Below, piece after piece: positions 59,673-64,000 of a DNA stretch of 64,000 nt. This DNA is from Atherinomorus stipes (Eukaryota > Chordata > Actinopteri > Atheriniformes > Atherinidae), in the NCBI GenBank assembly GCA_023101725.1, contig JALJCO010007127.1, positions 558,001-622,000 on the forward strand. Reading direction: 5' to 3'. Every line of letters begins with the position of its first letter. The first letter of the stretch is position 1. The position numbers and the translations under genes were made by a program. The notes under the pieces are model-generated. The model had not been told where the DNA came from. It made no database searches and saw only the letters and a list, made by a program, of their open reading frames with translations.

Positions 59673-60118
59673 TCTTCATATTGCAAGTACAAATAAGCTA
59701 CAGACTCACTACATTCTACATCGCACAACTGGTGACTGCAGGTACAACTCTTGCTTCCTCTCTCCTCTGCAAAAACTGCTCTGACTGGTTAAAAGACAGT
59801 TTACAACGGAGTGAAACCGCTCCGTGCTGAATAAAACACGCCCCAAAATAAACTGTGTCATCACTGTGCGTCACTGACTCTGGAAGGAAATAGTCACGTG
59901 TTCACGGGTCACATCAACAACTGTCCTCATGGAGATCCATGTGCAACCTAAGGTATTCATTTGATTAATTTTGGACCATTTTCCCAGTGATTTAGCTCTT
60001 CTGCTGGTAGTTATAAACCTTTATTACTTTATTATTTTGTTTTATCATTATTTTGAAGGAGTTATCGGTGAGCTCAGTCACGTCATCAGCTTACTATTCA
60101 TAATTGAATTTGGGAAAA
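59673..60118. promoter_or_regulatory. Divergent LMBR1 / NOM1 promoter
   Basis: Only 446 bp separate the two start codons. The interval has an E-box CACGTG (59895-59900), a CRE-like TCACGTCA (60078-60085) and a CACGCCC box near 59838. No TATA box in a clear position. Housekeeping-type shared control is the simplest reading. Confidence 0.7.
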
Positions 60119-61051
60119 ATGAAAGGAAATTTTAAGCAGAGCACCAAAAAGAAGAAAGGAAATGCAGTATTACAAAAGTACATGGTGTCTGTTGATGATT
60201 TCGTTAAAAGCAGCGGCATAGAAAAATCTGAAGATCGCCGTGGGGTAAGATTTGTGAAAAAGAAAAGCAAGAAAGAACTACGTAAAGAAAAGCGAAAGAT
60301 GAAAAAAGCTAAGATGAAGAGTCATTACGAAGGCCAAAAAAGCGTCAGTTTATCCCCCGGTGACAATAAAGAGACAGTTTTAAGGGCTGAGAAACAACCA
60401 CAGCCTTCGAAGAAGAAAACTAATAAAACAAACAAGGAAGAGTCAAAACCAAATCCAAGTAAGTCTGCTCATGTTCCTGTGGAGAAGTCAGAAAAGTCTA
60501 AAACTCCACCATCCTCCAAGAAAGGCAAGAAAGTTAACAGGCTGCAAGAATCAAGAAAACTGGCACTATTAGAGGCAAATGAACAAGAGGACAGGGAGAT
60601 TAAGAAGCTAGAGCGATACCTTGGATTAAACAAGAGGAAAAACAAAAAAAGTCTCCCACAATCCTTTGTGACTGATGGACTTGATTACATCCTGGGCGTG
60701 CTTGACTCTGGCTCATCAATGAATGTAGGAATGTATGATGAGGATGACATGGCTTTGGCCAAACAGAACTTTGAAAAGCTGGATGAGCATGAATCTCCGC
60801 TGTCAGATGAAGAGGAAGAAGTTAAAGATGAGGTGGCAAGTGAAGACAGTGATAGTGACAATCACGAGGAGATGGCTGATTATGATGATGGTGATGTTGA
60901 CGAGGAAGAGGAAATGGAAGAAGAGGAGGAAATGGGTGATGACAACAGTGAGTTAAATGAGAGTGATACAGATGACTCCGATGATGAAAGAGAAGAGGAA
61001 ACGGAGGAAGAAGCTGACAACACAAAGATATCCAGCTCCAGATCAGAAGAT
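60119..61051 (+). CDS. nom1: NOM1 exon 1
   Basis: 311 codons from MKGNFKQSTKKKKGNAVLQK to SRSED, donor GTGAGT. Includes the basic N-terminus, the RVxF-like motif and the acidic tract. Open frames on other strands over 60735-61107 are shadows of its low complexity. Confidence 0.96.
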
Positions 61052-63736
61052 GTGAGTTCAGATATTTGAGATATATATCTAATTGTCATCACATCGACAT
61101 CTCGCATGCCATGTTATGGATATTATCATGACTATATTCTCCTGATGTTAAGGTCACCATGACAACCGGCAAGTATGTTCCACCTCAGCTTCGTTACACT
61201 GGAGATGATAAACACAAAGCTGAGTTGGAAAAACTACGGAGAAACGTAAAAGGCCTGCTGAACAGGTAAAAATCCTTCCATATGCAAGCATTCTGATAAT
61301 GATAATAATGATGATTTATACTTTATTAATTCTGATTGGAAAATTCGGTCTCTGTATTTAACCTAGGGGTGCACAATATTGGAATTTTGGTCCTTAACTG
61401 ATATCAATACCAATATTAAAGCTGAAAAACATAAGCCGTCATTGCAAATAGCAGTTTTGCTATCTGTTTCCAACACTTTGAAAAAATAGGGGATGGGAAA
61501 AAATTTCGATACACTGAAATATCGCAATATTTTCATATGCCAGTATGAAATTGATATTTAAAAACGCGGTATCGATCTATTTCACTTACAAATTCTCACG
61601 AGATTTCATCGTTCTGTTACAAAATCTCACGATATTTTGTGAATTCTTGCGAGATTTTGTAACAGAACGATGAAATATCGCGAGATTTCGCTAGGAGAAT
61701 ACATCGATACTGCATTTTTAAATGTCAATTTGATATCAGCATATGAAAATATCTTGATATTTCAGTGTATTGATATTTTACCCACCCCTAGTCTTTAGAA
61801 GTTTTAAAGTCTGTAAAAAAAAAAAAAAAGTTTTTGAAGAAGAAGTTATTTGTTTTTTTTTTTTTTTTTTACACTTTTGAAACAGCGGGCTGATCGGTTA
61901 AATATCGGTTAAATATCAGTTGGGTGGCCAATGTCCGATACTCAGTTTTGAGGCTGACATAGGCCGATACCGATAGGGGGCCGATTATATCGTGTATCCC
62001 TAATTTTACCCATCTCAAGCTACACCTGAGAACAGTGAGCTGCCAATTAAAGTGCCCGGGGAGCAGTTGGTGGGAGTTAAGGACTTTGCTCAAGGGCCTG
62101 TAGTGGTTCACCTCAGTGCCAAAAATTGTTTATAAAAATGTTAATACCAAAGTCATATAATCTTTTTTTTTCTATAATGCACTGATAGAATCTACATAAT
62201 AAATAATGATGTCATGACCAAATGATGTCTGGGTACCATACTACTCCTGTGTACATTTTTCCTGGAGGGGGACTCAAACACGCAGCACCCCTACTCTCGA
62301 CCAAAAAAAGGGAGAGAAAAAAGGCTGCAGCCACTAATTATTTTTTGATTGGCAATACATGCATTTAAATCTGGGACTGATCAATAGTTTTTCCAGGGGA
62401 AATTATGATTTGTCGTCCAAAAGACTGTGAACTGATATGTGGAGCTCGTATACATTTGTGCTACCAGTTAAGATGTCACAATTTTGAAAAAGATCAACTC
62501 CAACTAAAAACTGAGTCAAATGCATTCATTGGTTTTAGTTTTAAATGTTTTTTTTTTTAAAGAATATTTATTTTCATGCTTGAAGTGCCGGGAGCTCCCA
62601 GATCCTTTGGCACAAAAACCATGGTTTGGTTCTCAATGATGTGACGCAGGAACTGAAGACCCCCACCACCCCCCATTTTTAAGAACAGTACTAGTTCCCC
62701 TCCCAGTCTGGCTGCTGTCAATGCTGTTGTGACAAGTCCAGTCCATAAACATTCATGACGGTTTCAATATTCTTGTTTGTATTCATCTGGGATTTATTAT
62801 AGTTGGAAACCAAGACTTTTGGTTCCTAAGCAACTCTTTTTGATCAAAATATGTGGACTGTCACTTGTTAAAGAAGCCAAAGTTACACATTTAGATTATT
62901 TTTATTCAACCAGAAAGATCATTTGAATTACTGATTCGCCAGATGGAAAATTTAAGTGTCCCAAAATAGCCCCAGACACACAAGCAGAGAAGTCGTACAA
63001 AACTGAAAGAATTGTGGCTGAAAACCTTAAAATATTGATGGCATGCATTAAAACTAAACTTCAAGCTGCTTTGGATTATGCAGGGTTTTTATTTCAACTT
63101 TTCTGCCAAAAATGTTCTTGCATGGTATTGTAAGTTTGGTAGCTAAAATAGCTGGAACATCCTGACAAGACCTCAACAACTTGTCAGGTCTTAAATCTGG
63201 CTTTTTACAGTCTTAATTGACCCAAAGAGGCGTGTGAGTTTGTTTTGCTTACCTGAGGGAGCAGATGATTTCTGCCATGATGCAGATCCAGTCGATTCAG
63301 AAAGTCATGAAGTCCTGCTGTCATCAGCACTGTAAATAATATTTTAGTATAACCTGTGTTGGTGTGGTATTGCTTGGTATTTTTTGTATATTATGTAATA
63401 TTTCTGTGTACAGGCCTAATTAATAATAATTCATAAAATAAATTAAAAATTTATATAATGAATAATTAATAATTTTTTCATTTCATTACCCTCAGGGATA
63501 GTAAAAATGCCTCCAACTGTATCTGATGTGATATTTTCAGGCTGAGTGAGCCCAACATGGCCTTCGTCTGCAGTCAGCTGGAGGAGCTGTACATGAGCTG
63601 CAGCAGGAAAGACATGAACGACACTCTGACAGAAGTGCTGCTGGTGGCCTGTGTCACCCCGACCCTGATGCCCGATCGCCTGCTGATGGAGCACGTGCTG
63701 CTTGTCAGCATCCTTCATCATGCTGTGGGGCTGGAG
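60119..63736 (+). CDS. nom1: NOM1, nucleolar MIF4G-domain protein (5' part; gene continues past the window)
   Basis: NOM1 is a nucleolar protein with MIF4G and MA3 domains that recruits protein phosphatase 1 and acts in ribosome biogenesis (small-subunit maturation, the yeast Sgd1 relative). Exons: 60119-61051, 61153-61265, 63541-63736, all in phase. Residues 1-170 are basic and lysine-rich (nucleolar-targeting type). RGVRF at 41-45 fits the PP1-docking RVxF pattern. Residues about 205-311 are very acidic. Exon 2 gives GKYVPPQLRY and exon 3 LEELYMSCSRKDMNDTLTE ... MEHVLLVSILHHAVGLE, the start of the MIF4G fold. The start at 60119 is the first ATG in frame. The MA3 half lies beyond 64000. Confidence 0.95.
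61153..61265 (+). CDS. nom1: NOM1 exon 2
   Basis: Encodes VTMTTGKYVPPQLRYTGDD, KHKAELEKLRRNVKGLLN. Acceptor TGTTAAG, donor GTAAAA; ends two bases into an Arg codon. Confidence 0.95.
61364..62002. mobile_element. hAT-like element holding a palindromic MITE
   Basis: The left end TAGGGGTGCACAATAT matches the reverse complement of the right end, TAGGGATACACGATAT (13 of 16). The flanks ATTTAACC (61356-61363) and ATTTTACC (62003-62010) are a 7-of-8 target duplication. Interrupted by 61487-61790. Confidence 0.78.
61487..61790. mobile_element. Fully palindromic MITE in NOM1 intron 2
   Basis: The outer ends TAGGGGATGGG and CCCACCCCTA pair. Inward, TCGATACACTGAAATATCG pairs with CGATATTTCAGTGTAT-like sequence. 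The core arms 61605-61628 and 61651-61674 are 24 bp, perfect inverted copies with a 22-nt loop. Confidence 0.85.
62015..62120. repeat. Common teleost interspersed repeat fragment
   Basis: Reads CAGTGAGCTGCC ... GCCCGGGGAGCAGTTGG ... CTTTGCTCAAGGGCCTG, words that recur in fish genomes. The parent family is not certain. Confidence 0.5.
63541..63736 (+). CDS. nom1: NOM1 exon 3 (MIF4G start)
   Basis: Completes Arg, then LSEPNMAFVCSQLEELYMSC and onward to HHAVGLE. Acceptor ATTTTCAG, donor GTTCGT. 65 whole codons. Confidence 0.95.
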
Positions 63737-64000
63737 GTTCGTAGATCCACTTTAATCCATCATCTCATGGTTTGCAGACATATAAAAAGCTTAAAACTGA
63801 CTGAACAATATACCTGAAGAATTTGTGTTGTGCATATTAGTTAAATATGATTTGCCCTCTGGACACTAATGCATAAAATTCCTATCTAATAGATCTTTTA
63901 TGCAGTTGCAGTTAGTTTTCACTTGACTGTTTGTTGCAGTGATAGATGCCAAGCGGCTTTTGGTTTACCTGCCTGTGAGTGAGAAATAGCCACCACTGAC
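63737..64000 (+). other. nom1: NOM1 intron 3 (cut by window end)
   Basis: No further NOM1 exon before 64000. The frame that runs on after 63736 is intron read-through. Confidence 0.75.

Larger units (their letters stand above)
61266..63540 (+). other. nom1: NOM1 intron 2
   Basis: 2.3 kb. Carries the nested elements at 61364-62002, a further common fish repeat at 62015-62120 and T/A runs. No exon between. Confidence 0.7.

Noticed and set aside
60735..61107. Met-rich + frame and His/Ser-rich - frames over NOM1
   Set aside because: Shadows of the acidic low-complexity part of NOM1 exon 1.
63737..63817. Frame continuing after NOM1 exon 3
   Set aside because: Loses family likeness exactly at the splice donor; it is intron read-through.

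Overview
The window is nuclear DNA from a teleost fish, probably a percomorph. It has spliced vertebrate genes with GT-AG introns, many fish-type hAT-like elements, a tRNA-derived SINE, a LINE remnant and several microsatellites. No prokaryotic gene, CRISPR array or viral gene was seen. Exons were found by reading conserved peptides in the raw sequence and checking splice sites and codon phase.

Three genes can be rebuilt, in the order and orientation known from the vertebrate SHH regulatory neighbourhood (human 7q36). RNF32 lies on + (coding exons 12478-19770) and encodes two RING fingers around an IQ motif. LMBR1 lies on - (59672 down to 23848): 17 coding exons whose summed length is 1479 nt, an unbroken 492-residue nine-pass membrane protein. 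NOM1 lies on + from 60119: three exons, cut off by the window end, encoding the start of a nucleolar MIF4G/MA3 protein. LMBR1 and NOM1 diverge from a 446-bp interval. RNF32 and LMBR1 converge.

Layout: 1-2640 no gene; 2640-8131 a dense, nested transposon island; 8132-11880 gene-free, with a complex-sequence block at 9030-9850 that may hold regulatory elements; 11880-19770 RNF32; 19832-20621 a teleost repeat right behind its stop; 20622-23847 the convergent gap and probable LMBR1 3' UTR; 23848-59672 LMBR1; 59673-60118 the divergent promoter; 60119-64000 the 5' part of NOM1.

Most notable points: (1) LMBR1 intron 5 (44028-51367) is the intron that carries the ZRS, the limb/fin enhancer of SHH, in other vertebrates; 50640-51070 is the best candidate. 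(2) The last RNF32 exon has an apparent one-base deletion at about 19699 that destroys the second RING finger and reads into a downstream repeat; this is either real decay or an assembly error. (3) A near-perfect hairpin (23-nt arms, 21 pairs) sits in the last RNF32 intron at 19357-19417. (4) hAT-like elements nested in one another, with recognisable target-site duplications. (5) Two long palindromic MITEs whose sequence turns into homopolymer-like noise inside the hairpin, suggesting consensus errors.

I found no wholly new gene system. The interest lies in the long-range regulatory setting, the RNF32 lesion and the transposon architecture.
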